Assembly: GCF_000331305.1 (NCBI RefSeq)
Contig: NZ_KB217478.1
Location: 4,871,595-4,935,594 of the forward strand
DNA from: Calothrix sp. PCC 7103
GTDB lineage: Bacteria; Cyanobacteriota; Cyanobacteriia; Cyanobacteriales; Nostocaceae
DNA: 64,000 bases
Direction of reading: 5' to 3'
The notes under the pieces are model-generated. The model was not told the origin of the DNA and ran no database searches. It worked only from the letters and a program-made list of their open reading frames with translations. Made by a program: the position numbers and the translations under genes. Below are positions 44,186-53,347 of this stretch, one piece after another. Within the stretch, counting starts at the first letter, position 1. Each line of letters starts with the position of its first letter.

Positions 44186-44192
44186 TGTATCG

Positions 44193-45542
44193 TTAGTATT
44201 TTTCTAATAATTTGCTTACTTCTGTCTTTAATTCCCAATCTTTCATAGCTTGCCACTCTGCTTGGCGTACTGCCAAAAATGCTTTTGCTAATTGGGGATT
44301 TAAAGCTGTTAATAAAGTATCGTTTTGTTGGAGGTGAGCTATTGCTTGTCCGAGATTATCTGGTAATCGCTCTATTTGATTACTAGCTCGTTCTTCAATT
44401 GTTAAACATCCTGGGTCTTGATTTACTGGGTTTCCAGGCGCCAGGTCACGTTGCACACCATCAAGTCCAGCAGCAATTATTGCACCCAAAGCTAAGTAAG
44501 GATTTGCTGAGGCATCCACAGTTTTTAATTCTAAGTGGCTGGGACATCCCAAGCTAGGGTCACTGGGAACCCTCACAGATGCTTCTCTATTATCTAATCC
44601 CCAACATCGAAAGGCGCCGCTCCAACTATGAGGAAGAATGCGACGATAAGAATTAGTACTTGGAGTTGTTAGTGCCATCAGCGCTGGTAGATGGTGCAGA
44701 ATGCCAGCGATAAATTGTAATGCTACTGGTGATAAACCACAGGCGCCTTGTGGATCAGGTAAAAGATTTTTCTTATCACGCCAAAGACTAAAATGGATAT
44801 GACAACCACTACCAGCAGCATCAGCAAAGATTTTAGGTAAGAATGAAGCTGTGAGATTATGACGATAGGCAATCGCTTTGACAGTTTCTCGAAAAGCAAT
44901 TTGCCAGTCAGCCGCAAGCATTGCATCAGTATAGCGCATGGAAATTTCATGCTGACCGGGGCCAGATTCGGGATAGTACTGTTCTACTGGTATGCCTTGA
45001 GCGATAAGTGCATCAGCAATCTCATTAATTACTTCATTATTAATATCCATTGCCTGAGTTGAGGCAAATACTGTAGAATCAGCAGGGGTAATACATTCAG
45101 GTGTTTGCCGCAGCAAGTAAAACTCATTTTCAAAGGCTGCCTGCACTTCAAAACCTTGAGATTTAGCTGCTGCAATCATTCGCCTTAAAAAATTTCGCGC
45201 ACATAAATCCCAAGCAGAACCATTTAATACCATGTTGCCCATAACACGAGCATGACCAGGAGCATAAGGTAAAGGCTTCAGAGTAGACCAATCTGCTACT
45301 AAGCGAATTTCCCCTACAGGACCTAAATCACTTTTTGGTACAACCGCATCATACATCACAGGAACTCCCTGCTGTCCTGCCGAAATACCTACCCCATGCT
45401 CAAAGTAGTGCGATAGCATCTCCGTATGTACCGCTTTGCCACGAATAATATTGGCATTATCGCACCAAAGAAATCGCACGAATTTAACGCCTGTTTCTTT
45501 CAAAAATTTATGTATTTGTTTTAAACTATTCTTTTCAGCCAT
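44193..45542 (-). CDS. Glutamine-synthetase-like ligase (GlnA3/PuuA/FluG type)
   Basis: The product has 449 residues. Landmarks: LPYAPGHARVM region, AAFENEFYLL (metal-binding Glu), ESGPGQHEISMRYTDAMLAA, GSGCHIHFSLWRDKK (the H-x-H site) and RCWGLDNREASVRVPS (ATP/Glu-binding Arg). Compared with GlnA it lacks the Tyr-adenylylation loop and carries changes typical of gamma-glutamyl-polyamine or gamma-glutamyl-amine ligases. It is between a small secreted protein and the amidohydrolase in one transcript. Confidence 0.85.
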   Translation of the reverse strand: MAEKNSLKQIHKFLKETGVKFVRFLWCDNANIIRGKAVHTEMLSHYFEHGVGISAGQQGVPVMYDAVVPKSDLGPVGEIRLVADWSTLKPLPYAPGHARVMGNMVLNGSAWDLCARNFLRRMIAAAKSQGFEVQAAFENEFYLLRQTPECITPADSTVFASTQAMDINNEVINEIADALIAQGIPVEQYYPESGPGQHEISMRYTDAMLAADWQIAFRETVKAIAYRHNLTASFLPKIFADAAGSGCHIHFSLWRDKKNLLPDPQGACGLSPVALQFIAGILHHLPALMALTTPSTNSYRRILPHSWSGAFRCWGLDNREASVRVPSDPSLGCPSHLELKTVDASANPYLALGAIIAAGLDGVQRDLAPGNPVNQDPGCLTIEERASNQIERLPDNLGQAIAHLQQNDTLLTALNPQLAKAFLAVRQAEWQAMKDWELKTEVSKLLEKY

Positions 45543-45548
45543 TGTTAT

Positions 45549-45884
45549 TTATTTGTTAGAATTTCGCGTATAAAAAGAGTTGACTGCTGGTTGACCAGTG
45601 TAATTGGCGCCTGCACAATCATCTGCACCAAGATATTCTAGTTCAAACATAAGCTCTTGGGAATTTTCAAGAAACAAAAGTTTTTTTCTATTATTATATT
45701 TTAATCCAACATCGCTAAGTAACTTTTTTGACATAGGCTTGACTTTATCGCCTTCAATAAGCCACAAATTAGCTAAGTCAAGATGTGCAATTAGAAATCC
45801 GTTGTTGGTTGTAATATAAGTGATACTACTGAAGACTATTGATACACAAATCATTGAAAATAAAAATTGATATCGAAATAACAT
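45549..45884 (-). CDS. Small secreted or anchored hypothetical protein
   Basis: The product has 111 residues with a hydrophobic N-terminus (LFSMICVSIVFSSITYIT) that is a signal peptide or anchor, then a mixed alpha/beta body with two cysteines near the end region (one in GADDCAGAN). It ends six bases before the glutamine-synthetase-like gene, so it belongs to that operon. The family is not recognised. Confidence 0.5.
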   Translation of the reverse strand: MLFRYQFLFSMICVSIVFSSITYITTNNGFLIAHLDLANLWLIEGDKVKPMSKKLLSDVGLKYNNRKKLLFLENSQELMFELEYLGADDCAGANYTGQPAVNSFYTRNSNK

Positions 45885-46130
45885 ACCAATCGTAAATCAT
45901 TTGTGAAGATGTAATTCATATACCCGACTTTGACGCTGCTTGAAGTTGGGTATCTGGGCGCCAGTGATTTTCACTCTCTGATATAAGGTTGCTATACAAA
46001 AACTAATTGATGTGTGGTGTGCGTTAGTAATTAAGTATTATTCTATTGTCCGCATCAGACATCAATCAAATTTAACGCATATGTAACAAGGCGCCTTTCT
46101 ACGCGAGTGTATCAAAGGGGATAGTTTATC

Positions 46131-49100
46131 ATGACTACAAAAGCTAATAAACTAAAATTATGGGTTAGTTATCTGGGTGCATGTGAACGATTGATTGAAC
46201 AAAAGCGATTTCAAGCCCCTTTTGTTTCTTACAAAATTGACAAGGCTTCAAAGTGTATATATTTAACTCTTGCTTCAATTATTTCATCCGAAATATTAAA
46301 AACTATTAAGCAGTGCCGTCAAGGCGACAATATAAACTTATATACTATCAAGCCACCTAAAAAGTATAAGCTTCTATCTCTAGTTTCTCATAATCTCTCT
46401 TTCAAAGAATTTTATCAGCAGTATTATCAAGGCGATAGTTTTTTCTTATTAACAGATAATATTGGCGCCGTAATTGGATATCTACCACCAAAAATAATAG
46501 AAGAGCAATCTGAATTACGAACGTCAGAAAAATGTCTTTTAGAACTAAAACAAGAGATAGATTTTGCAGATTTTAAGCGAGTATCAGCTAAATTTGAATC
46601 ACTGAATTCGCAAACACATACTCTTAAAGTCTCATTGAGTGAAGAATATTTAGAACTCACTTCTGTCAGCGGAATCATTACTAACTCTCTAGCTAGTGAC
46701 TTGCATCCAATTCGTGTACAAAAAGTTGGCATTAAACGTTTGATAGAAAAATGTAGTTGTCAACCTGCTCTGGATGTATTTCTTTTTGGTCAGAATAAAG
46801 AGCTAAAACTTTCTGAAACATCACCTTTGGCGCCAATACCCTTATATAAGCACCTAAATATAGACAAGCTGAACGAGCATCAGAAACTAGCGATAAAAAT
46901 GATTCTAGCGTCACCTGACTTTTTTTTGTTACAAGGACCACCAGCAACAGGAAAATCAACAGTTATTGTCGTGCTTTGTTCTGTAATACCTCTTCAGGGT
47001 CAAAAAGTTCTTCTATCTTGTCAGTTTAACTCAGCAGTAGACAATATATTCTCAAAACTACCAAAGCACCAAAGTATACTTGCTGTTAGGTTAGGTGAAA
47101 TTACAAAGATTAGTGAAGAAGTTCTAGAGTATTTTGAGAAAAACGCATTCAAAACATGGTTAAAGTCTGTAGCAGAAGAATGTGACAAAAATTTGCAGGA
47201 GATTAAAAAGAAATTTGAGCAAGTTGATTTATTTTTTAATTGCTGGGCAAAAATTGTTGAATGGGCTAGTTGGCATAAACAAAGCACTGAATTACTAGCT
47301 ATAGCTGAAAAGAAAAAAGGTATAGCTGACAAATATCAAGAAGCAGCACTTGAATTTAAAGATAGATATTTAAAGACTATAAAGATTGAAGAAGGTATAA
47401 AATTACTTATTCAAGAATTTCAAACTCATCAATTTACTTATGAGTCTAATTCTGAATTATCGCAATTATTAACTGAATTAAAGTTTGATAAAGTTACTCC
47501 TAACTTGAATCAAACTGAATCAAACCTATGGGACATAGCAACTGAGATGAAACAACTAATTTTAGATATTAAACCAGGTGGCTATATTCACGATTTTAAA
47601 AATGATTTCGCTAAATTATATCGAGATATTAAATTGAATATTGTAAATCGACAGAATTCTCTAAAACGTACACAAGAGATGAGAGATAAGATTGAAAAAA
47701 TACGTTTCGAGCTAAAGACGCAGCAAGATATCGTGCAAAATCTCAAAAATATACTCAATCACGGAATTATAGATGAGTCATCAGAAGTAGTTTCTTTCAG
47801 TTCTACCTACACTAGTATATGTGATAGATTAAATATATTTACAAACCGAAATAAATCAAAAAAAACTATAACTATTCTGATTGATGCTTTTAAAATTTTG
47901 AGGCACCAAATAAATTTTGTTCAGTTAATCCGTTCCTGGGAGGAAGCAGAAATAAATTTATTACCAAACAAAATCAATCAACATAAATATATATACGATA
48001 AACTGCTAAACCTTGAAAAGCTATCTACACTACTCTTTATTGGGCGCCTTTACAAACCTGTATTATACCGTGCCAAAGAGCAATTGAAAACCTCTCTTGA
48101 AAATATATTTAATAACGTTAGCCACTTTTACCATGCAAAAACCTCTGACCTTGCAATAAAAATACACGACGAGTATAATTCAGAATTACAAATTGCAGAA
48201 GCTAAAGTCATAGAGCTTACTAGTCAATATCAACAAGAAGGCATTAACATTCAAGATGAACAACGTCGCTATAAAAAGTTATTAGATGATGCTCAGTTGT
48301 GCTTTGGTGAGGCAAACTATTTAAAAAAAGCACTTGATGAAGTATTTGAGCCTTTTGTTGACACTATAGACTTGATAGAAGTTGAAAACAGTCTTGAAAT
48401 TGAAGAATTGCTGAAAGTTAACAAAAATGTTATTTCTATGGCTGCTTCGATAGAAGAGTTTATTCCCATCGCCGAAAATAATATTATTCAACCCTTTCAA
48501 AATGCACTCCTCTCTGTATCTGAGACAAACTTATCTTCGCAGAATGAATATGTACTGAGTGAGCAATCAGCTTTAGACAAAGCCAAATCCTTAAACGAAG
48601 AATATAATAGCATAATGTCTCATATCAAATATAAAGATGATAAACATAAATTAGGTCGTAGCTTATGGGAAGAACTACGAACTAAAAAATCTGTGCCAGA
48701 GTTCTGTAATAAACCGATTCCTGATTTAGAATTATTAAACGCAGAAAGAGAGCCTTGGTTATCGTCAATTGGTAGTGAAAACGATATTAAACGACTAGAG
48801 ACTAAAATGCAAATTAAAGAAGATTGGATTGCTCAAATTCGTAGTGGTAATATAGAAATTAGTGATGAGTCATATGAACTTTTTTTAAAATATGCTAATG
48901 TTGTAGGCGCCACTTGTATACAAGCAGGGAATCAGAAAACTTTTTTAAACCGCTTTTCGGAATTTGATTTTACCATTATTGACGAAGTATCTAAAGCAAC
49001 AATAACCGAGATGCTACTTCCTTGCTTAGTAAGTACAAAAATAGTTTTAGCTGGAGATTGGAAACAACTGCCACCTATATTTAAAGACGAATCTTATTTT

Positions 49101-49889
49101 ATTGAAGCGGCTCAATCTTTAGGAGTAGATGCAGATGAACTCAAAAAAGAATTAACTACATCTTTATTTAAAGAGCGGTATGAGTATTTAGAAAAGATTC
49201 AAGCTTCTCGAACCATAATGCTAATCAATCAATACCGTATGCACTCACAAATTATGTCAGGAGTTAATCCGTTTTATGGTAATAAACTAATTCTTGGCTA
49301 CTCAAAGCAAGACAGCAAACGCGCGCATGGAATATCAATTCCCAAATTGATAAATAGCAAACATCATTTAATGTGGGTTGATTTACCATTAGATAACAGT
49401 AATTGGCATCATCAGCAAATAGGAACAGGTCGGCAAAACCCGCTCGAAGCAGAATTAACATTTTCAATTATCATGAAAATGAAGAACAGCTTCAAGAAGG
49501 ATGTGTCGAAGAAAAAAGATATTGGTATTATCTCTGTATATAAAGCTCAAACAGACCTGATTAAAAGCTTATATCTGCAAAAACAACTTGATTTACCTCC
49601 AAACGTTACACTTACCATTGGAACAGTAGACGAATTTCAAGGCATGGAAAAGGATATAATATTTGTAAATCTTGTTTTGAACAAACCTGGAGTATTACCA
49701 AGCGAGTTTTTACAGACTCCAGAGCGGATTAATGTAGCAATAAGTAGAGCCAAAAGCTTACTAATTATCACAGGTTCCTCGCATAACTATGTAGAATTAG
49801 AAAGCGAAGCTAGCTCGATATATCAACATATTTTAGACATTGCTAAAAAGCATAAAGGATATGTACCAGCCAACAAATTCATGGATTAA
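46131..49889 (+). CDS. Giant SF1 helicase with long coiled-coil insertion
   Basis: The product has 1,252 residues with AAAGGGGATAG before ATG. Motif I (LLQGPPATGKSTVIVVL) is near residue 270; the rest of the helicase core appears after about 900: FTIIDEVSKATITEMLLP (motif II), VLAGDWKQLPPIF (III), LINQYRMHSQIM (IV), GTVDEFQGMEKDIIFVN (V) and RINVAISRAKSLLIITG (VI), the DNA2/NAM7/Upf1 set. About 600 residues of charged coiled coil lie between. Proteins with this layout often belong to defence loci. A small gene overlapping its end may be a partner. Confidence 0.85.
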   Translation: MTTKANKLKLWVSYLGACERLIEQKRFQAPFVSYKIDKASKCIYLTLASIISSEILKTIKQCRQGDNINLYTIKPPKKYKLLSLVSHNLSFKEFYQQYYQGDSFFLLTDNIGAVIGYLPPKIIEEQSELRTSEKCLLELKQEIDFADFKRVSAKFESLNSQTHTLKVSLSEEYLELTSVSGIITNSLASDLHPIRVQKVGIKRLIEKCSCQPALDVFLFGQNKELKLSETSPLAPIPLYKHLNIDKLNEHQKLAIKMILASPDFFLLQGPPATGKSTVIVVLCSVIPLQGQKVLLSCQFNSAVDNIFSKLPKHQSILAVRLGEITKISEEVLEYFEKNAFKTWLKSVAEECDKNLQEIKKKFEQVDLFFNCWAKIVEWASWHKQSTELLAIAEKKKGIADKYQEAALEFKDRYLKTIKIEEGIKLLIQEFQTHQFTYESNSELSQLLTELKFDKVTPNLNQTESNLWDIATEMKQLILDIKPGGYIHDFKNDFAKLYRDIKLNIVNRQNSLKRTQEMRDKIEKIRFELKTQQDIVQNLKNILNHGIIDESSEVVSFSSTYTSICDRLNIFTNRNKSKKTITILIDAFKILRHQINFVQLIRSWEEAEINLLPNKINQHKYIYDKLLNLEKLSTLLFIGRLYKPVLYRAKEQLKTSLENIFNNVSHFYHAKTSDLAIKIHDEYNSELQIAEAKVIELTSQYQQEGINIQDEQRRYKKLLDDAQLCFGEANYLKKALDEVFEPFVDTIDLIEVENSLEIEELLKVNKNVISMAASIEEFIPIAENNIIQPFQNALLSVSETNLSSQNEYVLSEQSALDKAKSLNEEYNSIMSHIKYKDDKHKLGRSLWEELRTKKSVPEFCNKPIPDLELLNAEREPWLSSIGSENDIKRLETKMQIKEDWIAQIRSGNIEISDESYELFLKYANVVGATCIQAGNQKTFLNRFSEFDFTIIDEVSKATITEMLLPCLVSTKIVLAGDWKQLPPIFKDESYFIEAAQSLGVDADELKKELTTSLFKERYEYLEKIQASRTIMLINQYRMHSQIMSGVNPFYGNKLILGYSKQDSKRAHGISIPKLINSKHHLMWVDLPLDNSNWHHQQIGTGRQNPLEAELTFSIIMKMKNSFKKDVSKKKDIGIISVYKAQTDLIKSLYLQKQLDLPPNVTLTIGTVDEFQGMEKDIIFVNLVLNKPGVLPSEFLQTPERINVAISRAKSLLIITGSSHNYVELESEASSIYQHILDIAKKHKGYVPANKFMD

Positions 49890-50277
49890 AACAACAATTA
49901 CAGACAAGCACCGCGAAGCAATGAGTGGCAAAGAAATAATAGGTGCCTATTCTGGCGAGGTGTTTTATCTACCCAAAAAAACAGCGAGAGAATATGATAC
50001 TATTGAACAATATGTCCTAAGATGTTTCAGAGATTTAACCCCGGCGCCTGATGCTCAAGAAGTTGCTTCAATACTCGGAGTTGACAAAGTTGAATTAATC
50101 TCAGAATTTACTCAACTGGTTCAAGTCAAACCAGTAGTAGTACTTATACACAAAGAGCTAACTAATTCCAACCAAGATTACTCAGTATTCGATTGTCAAC
50201 AACAAAAAATTAACCCCTTACTAAAAGAAGCTGTAGAACTATCAGGCATAGAAGAAGAGGGACGAAAATTTTTTTAG
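49861..50277 (+). CDS. Small partner gene overlapping the helicase end
   Basis: The start at ATG 49861, after AAAGG and overlapping the helicase stop by 29 bases, gives 138 residues; ATG 49921 (MSGKEIIGAYSG) is an alternative, giving 118. The middle looks like a small helical DNA-binding unit (PDAQEVASILGVDKVELISE). I know no named family. Overlap implies coupled translation with the helicase, so the two probably act together. It ends right at the broken end of a VapC gene. Confidence 0.55.
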   Translation: MYQPTNSWIKTTITDKHREAMSGKEIIGAYSGEVFYLPKKTAREYDTIEQYVLRCFRDLTPAPDAQEVASILGVDKVELISEFTQLVQVKPVVVLIHKELTNSNQDYSVFDCQQQKINPLLKEAVELSGIEEEGRKFF

Positions 50278-50278
50278 A

Positions 50279-50401
50279 TAAATTCTCAGGCACGAATGCT
50301 TTAGAGTAAGGCATCATAGCTAATATCGAGTTAGCATAGTCGCTATTTTCATCTACCAAACACCAACTTATTGATACAGAACAATCTAAAACAAACTGCA
50401 T
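50279..50401 (-). pseudogene. Truncated VapC-type PIN toxin
   Basis: The first 41 residues (MQFVLDCSVSISWCLVDENS then DYANSILAMM and SKAFVPENL) are a normal PIN toxin start with the catalytic Asp6. Then the sequence continues into the end of the helicase partner gene and loses similarity; the other three acidic residues are missing. The start codon overlaps the antitoxin stop (TAAATG), the usual vapBC arrangement. The deletion point coincides with the edge of the helicase module. Confidence 0.75.
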
Positions 50402-50686
50402 TTAATATCTTCGCCCCTCTTCTATCATGGAACGAATGGATTCTTTATCTAATGCCACTTCTTGCCGTAGTTGTTGCATTCTAGTAATTGCATCACTTAT
50501 TGATTTTTGAGTCGTTGGCTTTCCCCAAGCGTTATAACAAACTTCTTCAGATGACGCAACATCCGCATCAGCTAACGGCTGTACAACCACCACAACCTCA
50601 ACAGAAGTGTTTTTTAAATCAGTAGGCATCTGAAAAAGCAATACTCCATCTGCACCAATATGAGATTGAAATTTCATCGTTTCCAT
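50402..50686 (-). CDS. Antitoxin of the broken VapBC pair
   Basis: Ninety-four residues from the internal ATG (METMKFQSHIGADGVLLFQM), preferred because this opening is common in cyanobacterial antitoxins of this type; four more residues lie upstream. The beta-rich N-terminus is followed by VEVVVVVQPLAD and helical toxin-binding text (ITRMQQLRQEVALDKESIRS). With its toxin truncated it is now an orphan antitoxin. Confidence 0.7.
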   Translation of the reverse strand: METMKFQSHIGADGVLLFQMPTDLKNTSVEVVVVVQPLADADVASSEEVCYNAWGKPTTQKSISDAITRMQQLRQEVALDKESIRSMIEEGRRY

Positions 50687-50762
50687 ATCTACTCCCAATA
50701 AAATATATCAGATATTTAGATTTTAGCGGTTTAGACTAGACTAGGTACTCAATAATAAAATA

Positions 50763-50876
50763 TTAATGTATAAATAACCAACTACCATTAACACTTACAA
50801 CCTTGCCTGTGATAAAAGAAGCTTGTGGAGATAGGAAAAATATAGTTGCCGCAATATCCTCTACTGCTATAATTTC
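50763..50876 (-). pseudogene. C-terminal remnant of a short-chain dehydrogenase (FabG-like)
   Basis: The minus-strand frame reads VEDIAATIFFLSPQASFITG then KVVSVNGSW and stop. It is the end of an SDR: P/V-EDIA, a helix, then the 'ITG-V-V-G' strand. Nothing of the Rossmann fold or Tyr-x-x-x-Lys remains. Together with the SMP-30 piece next to it, it suggests a lost sugar-acid catabolism cluster. Confidence 0.75.
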
Positions 50877-50910
50877 TTAGTGATATGAATGAACATCAGG
50901 GGGTACATAC

Positions 50911-51117
50911 TTGCTGAAAAACATTCTCGAAGTAAGGGCACGTTTAGGGGAAGGACCTTGTTGGAACCAATCGGAGCAACTGTTGTATTGGGTTGATATC
51001 TACAACCATCGCGTACACCAGTATAATCCGGCTACTGGCGCCAACAAACATTTTGATGTGGATAAAATTAGCATCTACACAAATAATTTGTCTGGTCATA
51101 CTTATTCTGGACTGTGA
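50911..51117 (+). pseudogene. N-terminal remnant of an SMP-30/gluconolactonase
   Basis: RARLGEGPCWNQSEQLLYWV followed by DIYNHRVHQYNPATG is the opening of SMP-30/regucalcin-type sugar lactonases, including the metal-binding Glu of GEGP. After about residue 50 the frame leaves the family and ends after a further 18 codons. The start is TTG, or lies further upstream. The rest of the six-bladed propeller is deleted. Confidence 0.75.
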
Positions 51118-51359
51118 AATAAACCTGATAATAATTCCTCATCTCGCTCTTCTCGCATTTGATAAATAATTTGGTCAATATCTGGCTCAGAAACTTGACT
51201 ATTACGTCTTTGCTGAACAGCTTGAGCATCAGCTAAAATTTTTGTTCGTAAGTTTTGCCAATTAGATTGATGTGTTAATTTTTGGTTTAATAACTTCCGT
51301 TCTTCAGTAGACAAAGCTTGAATTGCATTAGCTAAAGATTCAACAAGTTGAATATTCAT
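51102..51359 (-). CDS. Orphan antitoxin-like protein
   Basis: Eighty-five residues: LVESLANAIQALSTEERKLL and later DIDQIIYQMREERDEELLSG, the two-helix pattern of cyanobacterial antitoxins usually followed by a PIN toxin. Here the downstream position is taken by the SMP-30 remnant, so no toxin gene remains. Confidence 0.55.
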   Translation of the reverse strand: MNIQLVESLANAIQALSTEERKLLNQKLTHQSNWQNLRTKILADAQAVQQRRNSQVSEPDIDQIIYQMREERDEELLSGLFHSPE

Positions 51360-51579
51360 ATATTTATGTTCCTTTTTCTGAAACTGGTGCTGCCAGACAC
51401 TTATATATTATAGCTATCCACTGTCATTTATCAACAGTTCCCACACCTCAATTATTCCCTTCTTGCTGAAAAATATGTGCCTAATATCAAAATATTGAAT
51501 AAACGGCGCCAATCTTAAATCAGTGGCGCCGTGTAAAGTTATAAAACGAATGTGGTATTAAGAGACTTATAAATAGAGA

Positions 51580-51822
51580 TTATTTAACAGCAATAGCTTG
51601 ACCTGCATTGCTAAAGATGTCTGTTAAATTAGTTACAGAAGCTGTACCGCTACCAGTAGGACCAGCAAATGTTTGTTGACCAACTTGGAGTTGTTTTAGT
51701 GAATAGCTGTTTGATGCATCAGATGCAAAACCACCAACGTCACCTAAAGTAATTGCTAAACCACCAGCTACAGTATCAAGTTCGTCATTAGATAATTCTA
51801 CTGCGTTAATTTCGTTATTCAT
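51580..51822 (-). CDS. Double-glycine leader peptide (putative RiPP or bacteriocin precursor)
   Basis: Eighty residues from the ATG at 51822, eight bases after GAGGAT; a longer frame from 51924 has no good site. The leader NAVELSNDELDTVAGG is the classic double-glycine export leader cut by C39-peptidase ABC transporters. The core (LAITLGDVGGFASDASNSYS onward) is Gly/Ser/Thr/Ala-rich, without cysteine, so lanthionine or disulfide chemistry is unlikely. No transporter or modification gene lies close by. Confidence 0.75.
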   Translation of the reverse strand: MNNEINAVELSNDELDTVAGGLAITLGDVGGFASDASNSYSLKQLQVGQQTFAGPTGSGTASVTNLTDIFSNAGQAIAVK

Positions 51823-51985
51823 TGTCTTATCCTCAAGTATAATTAGTTTGATTTGAAACCTCACAGCGTTTGGACTGCTTGCTTTCATGAGTTCATAATA
51901 GGAATTTTGCGCGCTCTCGTACATCGGAGAAAAGCTTGAATTACAGATAATACTTTTTGTTGAGGGCTAATGTACTATTTAGTCT

Positions 51986-52951
51986 TTAAAATTTCAACAC
52001 AACTTTTCCAGAACTGTTTGCAAGTCTTACTGTTTCATGAGATTTAGCGACTTCAGATAGTGCAAATTCTTGTGCTACTGCTGGACGTAATGTGCCGTTT
52101 TCCAGTCCTGCGTATATTGCAGCATGTATTCGTGCTGATTCTTGTGGAGTGGCAAGTCCAATGTATAAACCAATAATACTGGCGCCTTTCCAAAGTAATG
52201 GTGTAGGGTCTAAATTTACAGCACCATCGGTTCCACCAATGATAATAATACGGGCAAACGGTGCAATTAAATTAACATCGTCTGCTAGCTTTTTTGTTGC
52301 GTTCATTTCTAAAATTACGTCAAAGCCTTTACCATCAGTAAATTCTAAGGCTTTATCTAAATAACCAGGTTCACGATGATTAACTGTAAAATGGGCGCCT
52401 TCTTTTTCAATTAATTCTAGCCCTTGTTGACTTCCAGCACTTCCAACTACTTTTAAACCATAAGCGCGTGCTATTTGTACTGCGGCACTTCCAACTGCAC
52501 CGCTGGCGCCATGTACAAATACAGTTTCTCCAGGTTTAGCTTTAGCTAGATTAAACAGTGCATAATAAGCTGTAGGATAAGAGTTTACAGCAGCAGTTGC
52601 TTGTGCAAACGAAGTATTTGAAGGTAAAGGATAAACAGATTCAGCATCATGCACTATAAATTCGGCATATGCTCCTAAAAAAGTATTTACATAAACACGG
52701 TCGCCCGTTTTAAACTTGGTAACACCTTCCCCTACTACTTCAATTACACCTGCTGCTTCAAAACCGGGAATATATGCTAGAAATGGTGTTGGGGCGCCGT
52801 GACTTTGTTCGCGCACGTAGGTATCGAGTGGACTAACACCTGCTGCGTGAACTCTGATTAATACTTGTCCAGGGTTAGGGGTTGGTGCGGGTATTTCTTC
52901 AACTTTGAGGACTTCTGGGGTGCCGAATTGGTGAACTTGTACTGCTCTCAT
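51986..52951 (-). CDS. MDR-type NADPH:quinone reductase/alcohol dehydrogenase-like
   Basis: I start at MRAVQVHQFGTPEVLKVEEI, eight bases after AGGA, seven residues inside the longest frame; the product then has 321 residues. A GroES-like domain (IRVHAAGVSPLDTYVREQ; PGFEAAGVIEVVGEGVTKFK) is followed by a Rossmann NADPH site (VFVHGASGAVGSAAVQIARA). No zinc-binding Cys pattern is present, so it is a zinc-free quinone/enone reductase. Last gene of an apparent AraC-controlled block. Confidence 0.85.
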   Translation of the reverse strand: MRAVQVHQFGTPEVLKVEEIPAPTPNPGQVLIRVHAAGVSPLDTYVREQSHGAPTPFLAYIPGFEAAGVIEVVGEGVTKFKTGDRVYVNTFLGAYAEFIVHDAESVYPLPSNTSFAQATAAVNSYPTAYYALFNLAKAKPGETVFVHGASGAVGSAAVQIARAYGLKVVGSAGSQQGLELIEKEGAHFTVNHREPGYLDKALEFTDGKGFDVILEMNATKKLADDVNLIAPFARIIIIGGTDGAVNLDPTPLLWKGASIIGLYIGLATPQESARIHAAIYAGLENGTLRPAVAQEFALSEVAKSHETVRLANSSGKVVLKF

Positions 52952-52972
52952 TGTGTTTTTTCCTGCGTTCAT

Positions 52973-53032
52973 GTAGGATAGGCATCTTGCCTGTTCGTGA
53001 ATATGTAGGACAGGCCGGGATGCCTATCCTAC
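52973..53032. repeat. Dispersed hairpin GTAGGATAGGCATC...GATGCCTATCCTAC
   Basis: Fourteen-base perfectly matched arms, with an inner CTTGCCTGT/ACAGGCCGG match, lie between the small-barrel protein gene and the reductase gene in the same operon. It may stabilise the upstream mRNA part and reduce read-through into the last gene. Confidence 0.8.
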
Positions 53033-53039
53033 GGTCGGT

Positions 53040-53330
53040 TTATTTTGCAAACAAAGATTCTGTACCTGTGTAAGGTTTTAATGGTGTAATATCAGCTTGT
53101 AAAACACCTTCTTGTACCATTGGCAATTGAGATACCATTTCGGTTACAACTTCCAAGCTCGGCGCCTCCCAAAGTAAAACGGCGCCACTATTATCAGCGA
53201 TATAAGAAATACTACGAACCATATCTGCTGCGTAATATTCCCAAACTTTTGCTGCTTCTGGTTTAACTAAAGGTAATACTTTCTCCATTGGAGTACCTTG
53301 AATAACTTTAGCAATGACTAAAAACTGCAT
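53040..53330 (-). CDS. Small YCII/dimeric-barrel-like protein
   Basis: Ninety-six residues: MQFLVIAKVIQGTPMEKVLP, SISYIADNSGAVLLWEAPSL and EVVTEMVSQLPMVQEGVLQ, the beta-alpha-beta pattern of ferredoxin-like dimeric barrels (muconolactone isomerase/YCII type). It sits between a SnoaL-like gene and a reductase in a co-directional block. Enzyme function is not readable. Confidence 0.6.
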   Translation of the reverse strand: MQFLVIAKVIQGTPMEKVLPLVKPEAAKVWEYYAADMVRSISYIADNSGAVLLWEAPSLEVVTEMVSQLPMVQEGVLQADITPLKPYTGTESLFAK

Positions 53331-53347
53331 AATTCCTCCAAAATGAA

